The position numbers were made by a program, and so were the translations under genes. This document shows positions 36,157-45,300 of a stretch of 64,000 bases of DNA, piece after piece (the stretch's first letter is position 1; each line of letters begins with the position of its first letter). Origin of the DNA: JACPDH01 sp041671505 (GTDB taxonomy: Bacteria > Acidobacteriota > Thermoanaerobaculia > Gp7-AA8); assembly GCA_041671505.1 (NCBI GenBank), contig JBAZBK010000015.1, forward strand, positions 62,001-126,000. Reading direction: 5' to 3'. The notes beneath the pieces were generated by a model. That model was given only the letters and a program-made list of their open reading frames with translations. It did no database searches and was not told the DNA's origin.

Positions 36157-36774
36157 CTAGTTGATCCGCGTCGCGCGAACGATGAAGCGATTCGGTGCAC
36201 TTCCGATGAAGTTGAACGGGTAGCAGGTCACGAGTGTGAGATCGTGGCCGCCGTTGGAGCCGAGAACCCCGGTGTCTTCCGGCGCGACGATGTCGAGCGC
36301 GACGACCCGGTACTCGAAACTTTCGGTCGGAACGTCGAGCCTGATGCGATCGTTCATCCGGATGTCTCGCAAGCCGCGGAAGAACGTGTCGCGATGACCG
36401 GCGAGCACCACGTTGCCGCGCTCTCCGGCACGCGCGGTTCCCGTCATGTGGCCGACGGCGAGCGCGAGTGTTGCGTCGTCGACGCCCTCGCGGACGATCG
36501 CCTTCACTCCGATTCTCGGAATCTCGATCCTGCCGAACGCCAGCGGGTCGGGGGCGGGCGCACGCCGGGCGGGACTCGCGAACCAGTTCGCGCGATCGGG
36601 CGCGAGCTCGTACTCGTGCGTCGCGTCGTAGTCGGCCCGGCTGTACGCCAGCTCCTGCTGCGACTGGTAGTTCCAGCGAACTGCAGTCGCCGCGAGGACT
36701 CCCCCGAGTAGCGAGACGCCGGCGAGGACGAGGGCGAGCTCGAATCGGCGGAGCCATTTCGCGGCGACTGTCAT
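36157..36774 (-). CDS. Class D-type sortase
   Basis: The 205-residue protein has an N-terminal membrane anchor (about 12-32) and a sortase fold: GRIEIPRIGV, catalytic His127 in VVLAGHRDTFFRGL, catalytic Cys184 in LTLVTCYPF, and Arg196 in NRFIVRA. The TLxTCYPF and H-R-D-T-F-F-R patterns fit the small class D sortases found in diderm bacteria. Its gene starts 2 bases behind the stop of an LPDTA-ending surface protein, its likely substrate. Class D enzymes are known to use LPNTA-type signals. Confidence 0.9.
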   Translation of the reverse strand: MTVAAKWLRRFELALVLAGVSLLGGVLAATAVRWNYQSQQELAYSRADYDATHEYELAPDRANWFASPARRAPAPDPLAFGRIEIPRIGVKAIVREGVDDATLALAVGHMTGTARAGERGNVVLAGHRDTFFRGLRDIRMNDRIRLDVPTESFEYRVVALDIVAPEDTGVLGSNGGHDLTLVTCYPFNFIGSAPNRFIVRATRIN

Positions 36775-36776
36775 GT

Positions 36777-37445
36777 TTACGCCACCCGCAGGACGCGGAT
36801 CACGACGGCGACACCGATCAGAAGCAGACCGATGGCGGCGACGAGGGGAAGGCGGCTGGCCGTGTCGGGCAGCTCATTCTTTGCGACGAGCTCCGGCTTC
36901 GGGGCAGGCGCCGGCTCGACGTAAACCACGACTTCCTTCTTGGGGGTCACGATGACGACCGGTGCGGTGGCCAGCACTTCGACCTTGTCCTCACCCTTGT
37001 AGGCGTAGACCGGTTCCTTCACCAGCGGAGCGAGCTCCATTGCGCGCCCTTCCGGATAGACGATGTCGTGGCCGCCCTTGCTCGTGGAGTCGACCGCGTA
37101 CCAGGTCCTCAGTGCGCGAGGAGTTCCCTCGACCGCCGGGTAGAGGACGTACTCCGTGTTCGCTTCGCCGACTCCGACAGGATAGGCGTGAGGAATCGAC
37201 AGTACGGTCGCGAAGATCTTGGAGCGGTCTTCGTTCGTGATCTGCAGGAGGTTCCGGTTCGTGTAACCGGGCAGGACGCGGATCACGTAGGTCCCCGGCT
37301 CGAGCAGGTGGCCGCCGACGTCGAGCGGCTCCGTAACCTGCAGGAACGACGTTTCGGCGATCTGGGCCATCGCGTTGGGTGCGGAGATCACTCCGATCAC
37401 GAGGATCAGTGCGCTCATCAGTAACAATCTCGTCAGTGCTTTCAT
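36777..37445 (-). CDS. Secreted protein with LPDTA sortase signal
   Basis: The 222-residue protein has a signal peptide (1-28), a beta-rich domain of about 120 residues (EPLDVGGHLLEPGTYVIRV, a pattern common in small secreted Acidobacteria proteins), a Pro-rich stretch, and a textbook sorting signal: ELPDTA at 191-196, a hydrophobic helix, and a final arginine-containing tail. It is paired with the adjacent sortase. Transcription should start at the regulon element 37530-37606. Its final attachment site, peptidoglycan or another amine, is unknown. Confidence 0.85.
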   Translation of the reverse strand: MKALTRLLLMSALILVIGVISAPNAMAQIAETSFLQVTEPLDVGGHLLEPGTYVIRVLPGYTNRNLLQITNEDRSKIFATVLSIPHAYPVGVGEANTEYVLYPAVEGTPRALRTWYAVDSTSKGGHDIVYPEGRAMELAPLVKEPVYAYKGEDKVEVLATAPVVIVTPKKEVVVYVEPAPAPKPELVAKNELPDTASRLPLVAAIGLLLIGVAVVIRVLRVA

Positions 37446-37529
37446 GGTCGTTGGTCTCTTTCTTCGGTTTGTTGGTGATTGCCGGAATCGTCCGGCTCAT
37501 GGATTCGGGCCCTTTCCGGGCGTGTCTCC

Positions 37530-37606
37530 AAGCTAGACTTCGGAGATCGCGCCCGGAAGAGCACTTACTACCCGGCGGCCAGGCGCACGGAACGTAGAAA
37601 CTACGT
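37530..37606 (-). promoter_or_regulatory. Regulon element 3 (LPDTA protein and sortase)
   Basis: Minus strand: distal dyad GTAGTTTCTAC (37594-37604), proximal GTAGTAAGTGC running into GCTCTT (37557-37571; one base off GCGCTT), exactly 20 bp, CTAGCTT (37530-37536; -10 TAGCTT), then GGAGACA. Dyad centres 33 bp apart. Start near 37523. Confidence 0.87.
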
Positions 37607-39070
37607 TCAGTGCCTGTGTTCGTCGTCGAACTCGATCGAGTTCACCATCGCCTTCAGCGTGGCCGAGTAGCGAGCCGCTTCCTTCTCGGGAGTAATGAAG
37701 AGGAGGTAGATCAGGTCGTCGTCCGATAGCCGGTGCGTGACGAGCGTGACCCGTTCCTTCGCTTTGGTGCGCGGATTGACGCCGCGGAGAACCGCGCCGT
37801 ATGCATGGCCGCTCTCGAGATCGAGCGATTGCGTCGAGCCCTTCACGATCTTCAGATACGGATCGTCCTTGATGAGCTGTTCGATCAGGTCGGTGGTCGC
37901 ATCCTCGTTCGACACATCGCCGAGATATCCCAGGCTCTTCCCGTTCGACTCGTTGCCGAACGGCTCGTAGTGGGCGACGATCGCGCCGTAGACGACGTCG
38001 GACTGGCCGCCCGATCTCCTGATGCCTCCGTCAGGCGCGAGGACGACGCCAGTCGTGCCCTGCTCCCGTGCCGTCCAGTTCTGGGGATACGAAATGCGGT
38101 AGACGCGCGACTTGCTCGTGAATGACCGAAGTGACGTCGACGGGAGTGCGACGGTCCCTGCCGTCTGCGTGCCGGTCGTCCCGCCCGTGTCGTTCGGCGA
38201 CTGGAGGGCGGCGACCTGAGTTGCGGTCGGGGCCGCGCCGAGGCGTTGCAGGCGCGATTGAATCCCGTTGAGCTCGGCGACGCCCTGAGTGGGCTGCAAG
38301 GTCACGCGCAGGAGCTTCGCCTCCTGTTCGATGCGCGCGATGCGATCCGTCGGCGCGGGATGGCTCGAGAGCCAGTTCGTCTTGCTTGCCGTGTTCGCCT
38401 TCTCGAGCGAGTGGAAGAAGCTGATCATGTCGGCGGGGGAGTAACCGGACGCTGCAAGGATCTGCGCGCCCCGCACGTCGGCCTGCGATTCGAGATCGCG
38501 GGTGAACTTCAGGAAGAGCACGTTGAGTCCGACACCGCCGACGGCGTTGATGACTCCAGCGGTGTTCTGGCTGACGTTGTCGCCGAGCAGCCCGCCGAGG
38601 ATGCTGAGGCCGGCCTGCGCGCCGTAGGCCTTCGATGCCTGGTGGGTGCCGTGGCGAAGTGAGACGTGCGCGATCTCGTGCGCGATGACGCCGGCAACTT
38701 CGCCCTCGTTCCTCGCGTTCTCGAGAATGCCCCGGTTGATGTAGACGAATCCGCCGGGAAGCGCGAAGGCGTTGATCTCCGATGAGTTGATGACGCCGAA
38801 CTGATACTTGAACGCCGGCCCGCCGGCGTGCTCCGCGAGACGCTGACCGATCTCGTCGACGTAGGCGTAAACCATCCGGTCTTTGATCATCGGAAGCTGC
38901 TTCTCCGCCTCTGCTGCGGATGCCGTCCCGACCTCGACGTCCTGCGTCGCGGTGAACAGGTTGAAGCCGGACTTCACTTTCGTCTGAGCGTCGGCGACGC
39001 CGGCCGTCATCAGTACTGCGGCGAGCAGAATCATCGCCGGATACGCTGCTGCAACTCGAATTCGATTCAT
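37607..39070 (-). CDS. Periplasmic M48-family metalloprotease (BepA-like)
   Basis: The 487-residue protein has a signal peptide (about 1-28) and an M48 catalytic domain: the HEIAH zinc motif at 131-135 in GVIAHEIAHVSLRHGTHQ, and the third ligand region ESQADVRGAQILAASGY with the SSHPAPTDRIARIE element. A linker rich in Thr/Gly/Gln leads to a C-terminal beta domain (about 325-485) that does not resemble the TPR of BepA. It probably degrades misassembled outer-membrane proteins. ATG 39070 has GGAGG 5 bases upstream. Two regulon elements stand in front (39145-39220 and 39426-39502). Confidence 0.9.
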   Translation of the reverse strand: MNRIRVAAAYPAMILLAAVLMTAGVADAQTKVKSGFNLFTATQDVEVGTASAAEAEKQLPMIKDRMVYAYVDEIGQRLAEHAGGPAFKYQFGVINSSEINAFALPGGFVYINRGILENARNEGEVAGVIAHEIAHVSLRHGTHQASKAYGAQAGLSILGGLLGDNVSQNTAGVINAVGGVGLNVLFLKFTRDLESQADVRGAQILAASGYSPADMISFFHSLEKANTASKTNWLSSHPAPTDRIARIEQEAKLLRVTLQPTQGVAELNGIQSRLQRLGAAPTATQVAALQSPNDTGGTTGTQTAGTVALPSTSLRSFTSKSRVYRISYPQNWTAREQGTTGVVLAPDGGIRRSGGQSDVVYGAIVAHYEPFGNESNGKSLGYLGDVSNEDATTDLIEQLIKDDPYLKIVKGSTQSLDLESGHAYGAVLRGVNPRTKAKERVTLVTHRLSDDDLIYLLFITPEKEAARYSATLKAMVNSIEFDDEHRH

Positions 39071-39144
39071 GGGAGCCTCCATTGCGAGAGCCGACGAGAC
39101 GTGACGCGACAGTGCGCCACGTTCACGATGACCGGCATGTCACG

Positions 39145-39220
39145 AACATAGGCCGGGTTCGCATCGCCCGAAAGCGCAGTTACTACGCTGAAAGCCAATA
39201 CGTGAGGCGTAGAAACTACC
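39145..39220 (-). promoter_or_regulatory. Regulon element 4 (M48 protease, proximal)
   Basis: Minus strand: distal dyad GTAGTTTCTAC (39209-39219), proximal GTAGTAACTGC running into GCGCTT (39172-39186), exactly 20 bp, CTATGTT (39145-39151; -10 TATGTT). Dyad centres 33 bp apart. Start near 39138, leader about 68 bases. Confidence 0.87.
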
Positions 39221-39425
39221 GTCGATGAGTGCAGGTCACGAGGAGGAACGATTGGAAGCGACCAGGCCCACATTCCGCGGCGACGGGATCGGCAGCTCCT
39301 GCCTGTAGCGGTGGTGCTGGCGAGCTGTGTCGGTGGGCGTCAAGTGGTCGCGTTCCTAACTGAGGTGTCGGGAGGGCGGATGAGTGCCGACCCCGAGCCG
39401 CGGTTGCGATGCGTATTCATCGAGA

Positions 39426-39502
39426 AATCTAAGGTCGAGCCGAGGCGTAGAGAAGCGTGAAAACTACCGGGGAAGAATGGTCAATTCGTCAGTAGAAATT
39501 AC
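39426..39502 (-). promoter_or_regulatory. Regulon element 5 (orphan or distal M48 promoter)
   Basis: Minus strand: distal dyad GTAATTTCTAC (39492-39502, overlapping the stop codon of the GGDEF-EAL gene), proximal GTAGTTTTCAC running into ACGCTT (39453-39467), exactly 20 bp, TTAGATT (39426-39432; -10 TAGATT). Dyad centres 35 bp apart. It is the weakest proximal half of the set but keeps every spacing. The region downstream to 39221 has no convincing gene; the only leaderless frame encodes 26 residues. Confidence 0.65.
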
Positions 39503-41775
39503 GAATCGGTTTCGGCGTCGCGGGCTTGCGGCGACTCGAATTCCCGCATCACGCTCACGTCCGCGCCCGTGCTCCGGTTCCGCGCGATCTGCTGCTCCAG
39601 CGCTTCGACGCTGCGGTCGCGTTTGGCGAGCTCCTGCTCGAGCACCGCGATCCTCCGTTCGAGGTCCTGCGAAGCAACGGTGTCCAGCAGCCCGCGCTCC
39701 ATCAGCTTGGCGAACTGCTCGGCGGGCACCGGCCGGCTGAAGTAGTAGCCCTGCACCTCGTCGCATTGATGTTTCTGGAGGAACGCCAACTCTTTGATGG
39801 TCTCGACACCCTCGGCGACGACACGGAGGTTAAGGCTGCGCGCCATGCTGATAATCGCGACGACGATCGCGGCGTCCTCGCCCGAGCTCGCGATCCGCCG
39901 GACGAACGACTGGTCGATCTTCAGCGCGTCGACGGGAAACTGACGGAGATAGCTCAGGCTCGAGTAGCCCGTGCCGAAGTCGTCGACTGCGACCTGGATT
40001 CCCTTTTCCCTGACTTGTTTGAGGATTCGCGCGGCGGAGTCGGCGTTCTTCATCAGGACGCTCTCCGTAAGCTCGAGCTCCAGCGACAGCGGATCGAAGC
40101 CTGACTCGTCGAGAACGGAGAAGAGCCCTTCGACGAAGTCCTCCTGCTGAAGCTGCAGCGCCGACACGTTGAGCGCCATCGTGGAGGCGGGAAGGCCCTG
40201 ATCGAGCCACGCTCGCGCCTGGCGGCATGCCTCGCGGAGAACCCATTTGCCGATCGGAAGAATGAGGCCGGAGGCTTCTGCGATGTGAATGAACTGATCG
40301 GGATACACCAGCCCGCGGGTGGGATGGTTCCAGCGTATGAGCGCTTCCGATCCTGTGATCGCTCCAGACGCCAGGTTGACCTTCGGCTGGTAGTGCATCA
40401 CGAACTCGTCCCGCTCGATCGCGCGGCGCAGCCCTTCTTCGATCGACTGACGCTCCACGGCGCGGACGTTCATCTCGGACTTGAAGAACTGACAGCTCTG
40501 CCGCCCGTTCTCCTTGGCCTGATACATCGCGGTATCGGCGTTCTTGATGAGCGCTTCCGCATCGAGCCCGTCGTCGGGAAAGACGCTGACGCCGATGCTC
40601 GTCGTGATGTGCAGCTCGTGGCTGTCGATGGAGTGAGGCAACGCCACAGCCTGGAGCATCCTTCGCGCGGTGACCGCGGCGTCTTCCCACTGCTCGGCCT
40701 CGGACAGGAGAACGACGAACTCGTCGCCTCCCTGGCGGCTGACGGTGTCGGAGGTGCGCACGCACTCGACGAGGCGTTTCGCGACCGATTGGAGCAGCTT
40801 GTCGCCGGTCGGATGGCCGAGCGAGTCGTTGATGTGCTTGAAGCCGTCGAGGTCGAGGAAGAGAACCGCCACCTGCTTATTGTGGCGCGGCGCCATCGCG
40901 ATCGCCTGGCTCACGCGATCGTTGAGAAGGAGGCGGTTAGGGAGGCCGGTGAGAAAGTCGTGCTGCGCCGAGTAGACCATCTGCAACGCCATCGTCCGCG
41001 CCGCGCTGACGTCACGGAAGACGATCACCGCGCCGGTCGTGTGTCCCTCGCCGTCGTGGATGGGGGAGACGCTGTCCTCGATCGGGATCTCGTGTCCGTC
41101 GCGCCGGACCAGGATGCAGTTCAGCGGCAGATGCACGTCGCGATTCTGGCCGATCGCAATGGCCATCGGGTCGGGAACGGGCTCGCGGGTCGAGGCGTCG
41201 AGGATCTCCAGGACGTTGACGACCGGTTGACCAGTCGCCTCCGCGCACGTCCATCCGCTCATCTTCTCGGCGACGGCGTTGACGTAGGTGATCTTCCCGT
41301 CGATGTCGGTGCTGACCACGGCGTCGCCGATCGAATTCAGCGTGACCTCCGCCCGCTCCTTCACCACGAAGAGCGCATCCTCCATGTTCTTGCGCTCGAT
41401 GGCATAGCGAAGCCCTCGCAGCAGCCCACGCGTCTCGATCTGCCCTTTGACGAGATAGTCCTGCGCTCCCTCTTTCAGGGCCTGCAGCGCCAGCGTCTCG
41501 TCGTCGAGACCCGTCAATACCACGAGCGGCACCCGGGGCGCGGCTGCGTGCGCCCGCTTGACCGCGTCGAGTCCCTGCGCGTCGGGCAGCCCGAGGTCGA
41601 GAAGAACGAGGTCGACGGCGTTCGTAGCGAGGAACGCCTCCGCCTCGCCCATCGACGTCACGTGCACGAGCTCCGTGCCGCGCGAGTCCTGATCGTTGAA
41701 CATTTCGCGCAGCAGCCGGGCGTCTCCCGCGTTATCTTCGACCAGGAGCAGTCGGTTGATCTGGTAGTCGCTCAT
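39499..41775 (-). CDS. Receiver-PAS-GGDEF-EAL cyclic-di-GMP enzyme
   Basis: The 758-residue protein has a receiver domain (1-120; LLVEDNAGDARLL, Asp60 in VLLDLGLPD, Lys in YLVKGQ), a PAS domain (about 140-260), a GGDEF domain with an intact GGDEF motif (FLDLDGFKHINDSLGH, SRQGGDEFVVLL), an EAL domain with EALIRW, DDFGTGYSSLSYL, KIDQSFV and AEGVE, all needed for phosphodiesterase activity, and a C-terminal coiled coil. Both activities may be present; which dominates cannot be read. It is the third gene of the operon kinase - receiver - GGDEF/EAL and has the receiver domain to accept phosphate from the kinase. Confidence 0.93.
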   Translation of the reverse strand: MSDYQINRLLLVEDNAGDARLLREMFNDQDSRGTELVHVTSMGEAEAFLATNAVDLVLLDLGLPDAQGLDAVKRAHAAAPRVPLVVLTGLDDETLALQALKEGAQDYLVKGQIETRGLLRGLRYAIERKNMEDALFVVKERAEVTLNSIGDAVVSTDIDGKITYVNAVAEKMSGWTCAEATGQPVVNVLEILDASTREPVPDPMAIAIGQNRDVHLPLNCILVRRDGHEIPIEDSVSPIHDGEGHTTGAVIVFRDVSAARTMALQMVYSAQHDFLTGLPNRLLLNDRVSQAIAMAPRHNKQVAVLFLDLDGFKHINDSLGHPTGDKLLQSVAKRLVECVRTSDTVSRQGGDEFVVLLSEAEQWEDAAVTARRMLQAVALPHSIDSHELHITTSIGVSVFPDDGLDAEALIKNADTAMYQAKENGRQSCQFFKSEMNVRAVERQSIEEGLRRAIERDEFVMHYQPKVNLASGAITGSEALIRWNHPTRGLVYPDQFIHIAEASGLILPIGKWVLREACRQARAWLDQGLPASTMALNVSALQLQQEDFVEGLFSVLDESGFDPLSLELELTESVLMKNADSAARILKQVREKGIQVAVDDFGTGYSSLSYLRQFPVDALKIDQSFVRRIASSGEDAAIVVAIISMARSLNLRVVAEGVETIKELAFLQKHQCDEVQGYYFSRPVPAEQFAKLMERGLLDTVASQDLERRIAVLEQELAKRDRSVEALEQQIARNRSTGADVSVMREFESPQARDAETDS

Positions 41776-41828
41776 CGGTTTCGCCTCGGTTTCGCCGGCC
41801 GACGCATGGACGGGCTTCGACTCGGTGT

Positions 41829-42311
41829 TCAGTTCTCCTGACGTTGTTTCGGCAGCTTCACCTTCGTCAGCCAGAAGTCATTGATGCTTCTCACCAGCGC
41901 CTCGAATGCCTCGAGCTGCACGGGCTTGCTGAGATAGCAGTTCGCCTGGAGCTGATAGCTCTTCACGATGTCCGCCTCCGACTCGGAGGTCGTCAGGATG
42001 ACGGTCGGGATCGTCTTGAGCGCGGCGTCGGCCTTGATGCGGGCCAGCACTTCGCGTCCGTCCATCCTTGGGAGGTTCAAGTCGAGCAGGATCAGGTCGG
42101 GGCGCGGAGCCGTGGCGTGGTCCTTGTCCTGCGTCAGGAAGGCCATCGCCTCGACGCCGTCGCTGGCCACGTGCAGATGAATGGCCATGTTAGGCAGGTG
42201 CGCGTGGGTGTTCGCGTCGCGGAATGCCTCCTGCGTCAGGCGGACGTCGCCCGGACTGTCCTCCACTAACAGCACCTGTACGGTCATTCGTTCTCCTACG
42301 GTTGCGCTCAT
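41829..42311 (-). CDS. Single-domain response regulator (Rcp1-like)
   Basis: The 160-residue protein is a receiver domain without output: VLLVEDSPGDVRLTQEAF, Asp77 in LILLDLNLPRMDG, TTSESEADIV, and Lys in CYLSKPVQ. The insertion after helix 1 is typical of Rcp1 and the receivers that pair with PAS-rich or phytochrome kinases. It overlaps the kinase stop by 4 bases (ATGA), with AAGGAG upstream. It probably relays phosphate from the multi-PAS kinase. Confidence 0.92.
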   Translation of the reverse strand: MSATVGERMTVQVLLVEDSPGDVRLTQEAFRDANTHAHLPNMAIHLHVASDGVEAMAFLTQDKDHATAPRPDLILLDLNLPRMDGREVLARIKADAALKTIPTVILTTSESEADIVKSYQLQANCYLSKPVQLEAFEALVRSINDFWLTKVKLPKQRQEN

Positions 42312-45300
42312 GAGATCTCCTTTGCCGCTGCCAGCGCGAATCGAAACGTGGAGCCTTCTCCCGATTTCGATTCGACTGAAATGCTTCCACCATGCCGCTC
42401 GACGATCTTCTTGCAGATCGCGAGGCCTATGCCCGTTCCCGCGTACTCGTCGCGCTTGTGCAGCCTCTGGAACATGCCGAAGATTTTGTCGAAGTACTGG
42501 GCGTCGATCCCGAGGCCGTTGTCCTGCACGGCGAACTGCCACTTCCTTCCGCCGTTGATCGCTGCCGAAACGTGCACCCTTGGCGCCGCTCCGGGGAGCT
42601 GGTACTTGATCGCGTTTCCGACCAGGTTCTGAAAGAGCTGCACCAGCTGTGACTCGTCGGCCATGACGAAGGGAAGCGGGTCGTGAGTCACCTGTGCCCC
42701 GCTCGCCTCGATTGCTCCATGAAGATTGACGAGCGCGTTCTGCAGTGCGTCCTCGCTCGACGTCTCGAGCAGTTCCCGCCCCTTCGTGCCGACGCGCGAA
42801 AACTCGAGAAGGTCCTGGATGAGCCGCTGCATCCGGTTGGCGCCGTCAACCGCGAACGCGATGAACTCGTCCGCGTCGGAGTCGAGCCTTCCCTTGTAGC
42901 GTCTCGACAGGAGCTGCGTGTAGCTCGCCACCATCCGCAGTGGCTCCTGAAGGTCGTGAGAGGCGATGTAGGCGAACTGCTCCAGCTCCTTGTTCGATCG
43001 GTAGAGCTCGTCCACTTTCTGCAGAAGGCGCGCTTCGGCCTGCTTGCGCTCCGTGATGTCGAGACCCTGGGCGATCACGGCGAGGAGCTTGCCGCCGCTC
43101 GCGGTGTCGTAGATGTTCGCGGAGCTCCAGAGCACGGTGCGCACGTCGCCGTCGGCGCGAAGGATCGGAATCTCGGCGCTCTGCAAACCCTCGCTCTGCA
43201 TCGTGCGGCCGATCTGCTCGAGCGAGACCTGCCGGGTCGCGTCGGGAAAGAGAAGGTCGAGCGTGAGGCCGAGCACGTCGGCGGCGCGTCGCTGCGTCAG
43301 GCGCTCGAACGCGAAGTTGAAGCGCGTGATCCGCTGGTCGGTGTCCCAGACGATGATCGGGGCGCTCGCGAGGTCGACGAGGTTTTCGAGATAGGCGGTC
43401 GTACGGCGCAACTCCTCGACGGCCTGCTTGCGCTCGCTGATGTCGCGGATCGCCGCGGTCACGAGGATTCCCTCGGCGCTCTCCAGCGGGCTGAGCATGA
43501 TCTCGAGCGGAAACTCGCTTCCGTCCTTGCGCCGCCCGATGAGCTCGATGCCGGTCCCGATCTGCTGCGCGAGAGCCTCCGCTGCCGAGCGCGTGCCGTC
43601 GGCGATCAGGCGTTCCGCGAATCCTTCCGGGATGATGTTCGTCACGCGCTGGCCAAGCAGCTCGTCGCGTCGGTATCCGAATTGATTCTCCGCCTCGGCA
43701 TTCAGCAGGACGATCTCGCCGGCGGTGTTGACGACGACCATCGCGTCGGGGGCCGCTTCGAGCAGGCCGCGGTATCTGCCTTCCATCTGCGCCAGGTGCT
43801 CTTCCGCGGCGCGGCGAACGCTGATGTCGCGGATCGCCGCGGTCACGAGGATGCCCTCGGCGCTCTCCAGCGGGCTGAGCATGATCTCGAGCGGGAACTC
43901 GCTTCCGTCCTTGCGCCGGCCGATCAGCTCGATGCCGGTCCCGATCTGCTGCGCGAGAGCCTCCGCTGCCGAGCGCGTGCCGTCGGCGATCAGGCGTTCC
44001 GCGAATCCTTTCGGGATGATGTTCGTCACCGGCTGGCCTAACAACTCGTCGCGGCGATATCGGAACTGATTCTCCGCCTCGGCATTCAGAAGGACGATCT
44101 CGCCGGCGGTGTTGACCACCACCATCGCGTCGGGTGCCGCTTCGAGCAGGCCGCGGTACCTGCCTTCCATCTGCGCCAGGTGCTCTTCCGCGGCGCGGCG
44201 AACGCTGATGTCGCGAATCGCCGCGGTCACGAGGATGCCCTCGGCGCTCTCCAGCGGGCTGAGCATGATCTCGAGCGGGAACTCGCTTCCGTCCTTGCGG
44301 CGCCCGATGAGCTCGATTCCGGTCCCGATCTGCTGCGCGAGAGCCTCCGCTGCCGAGCGCGTGCCGTCGGCGATCAGGCGTTCCGCGAATCCTTCCGGGA
44401 TAATATTCGTCACCGGCTGGCCTAACAGCTCGTCGCGGCGGTATCGGAACTGATTCTCCGCCTCGGCATTCAGCAGGACGATCTCGCCGGCGGTGTTGAC
44501 GACGACCATCGCATCGGGAGCCGCCTCGAGCAGGCCGCGATACCGGCCTTCCATCTGCGACAGGTGCTCTTCCGCGGCCCTTCGCACGCTGATGTCGCGG
44601 ATCGCCGCGGTCACCAGGATGCCCTCGGCGCTCTCCAGCGGACTGAGCATGATCTCCAGCGGGAACTCGCTCCCGTCCTTCCGCCGCCCGATGAGCTCGA
44701 TTCCGGTGCCGATCTGCTGCGCCAGAGCCTCGGCCGCGGAGCGCGTGCCGTCGGCGATCAGCCGCTCCGCGAAGCCTTCCGGAATGATGTTCGTCACCGG
44801 CTGGCCCAGCAACTCGTCGCGGCGATATCCGAACTGGTGCTCCGCCTCCGCATTCAGCAGGACGATCTCGCCGGCGGTGTTGACCACCACCATCGCGTCT
44901 GGGGCCGCTTCGAGCAGCCCCCTGTACCTCGCCTCCGACTCCTGGCTCTCGCTCAGGTCGCGGCTGATCTCCGAGAAGCCGTGCAGCTTTCCGCCCGAGT
45001 CGCGCAGGGCGGTGAGCGACACGGTCGCGAGGAACTGCGAGCCGTCCTTCCGCACGCGCCTGCCTTGCTCCTCGTGCCTCCCGCGTGCCGCCGTGATGCG
45101 GAGGATCTCCTGCGGGCGTCCCAGCTCGACTTCGTCGCGGGGGAAGAAGCACGAAAAGTTGCGCCCGATGATCTGGTCGCTGCTGTAGCCCTTGATCCGT
45201 TCGGCTCCGCCATTCCAGCTGACGATGTTGCCCCTGGGGTCGAGCATGTAGATCGCGTAGTCCTGGATGCCGTCGAGGAGCATCCGGTGCTTCTCCTCGC

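Noticed and set aside
39067..39273. A 68-codon frame ending on the M48 start codon
   Set aside because: It reads straight through regulon element 4, has no ribosome binding site and no protein-like composition.
43400..44935. CRISPR-like regular spacing
   Set aside because: The 384-bp units are coding PAS domains without spacers. The 7-bp tract at 61665-61744 also lacks spacers.
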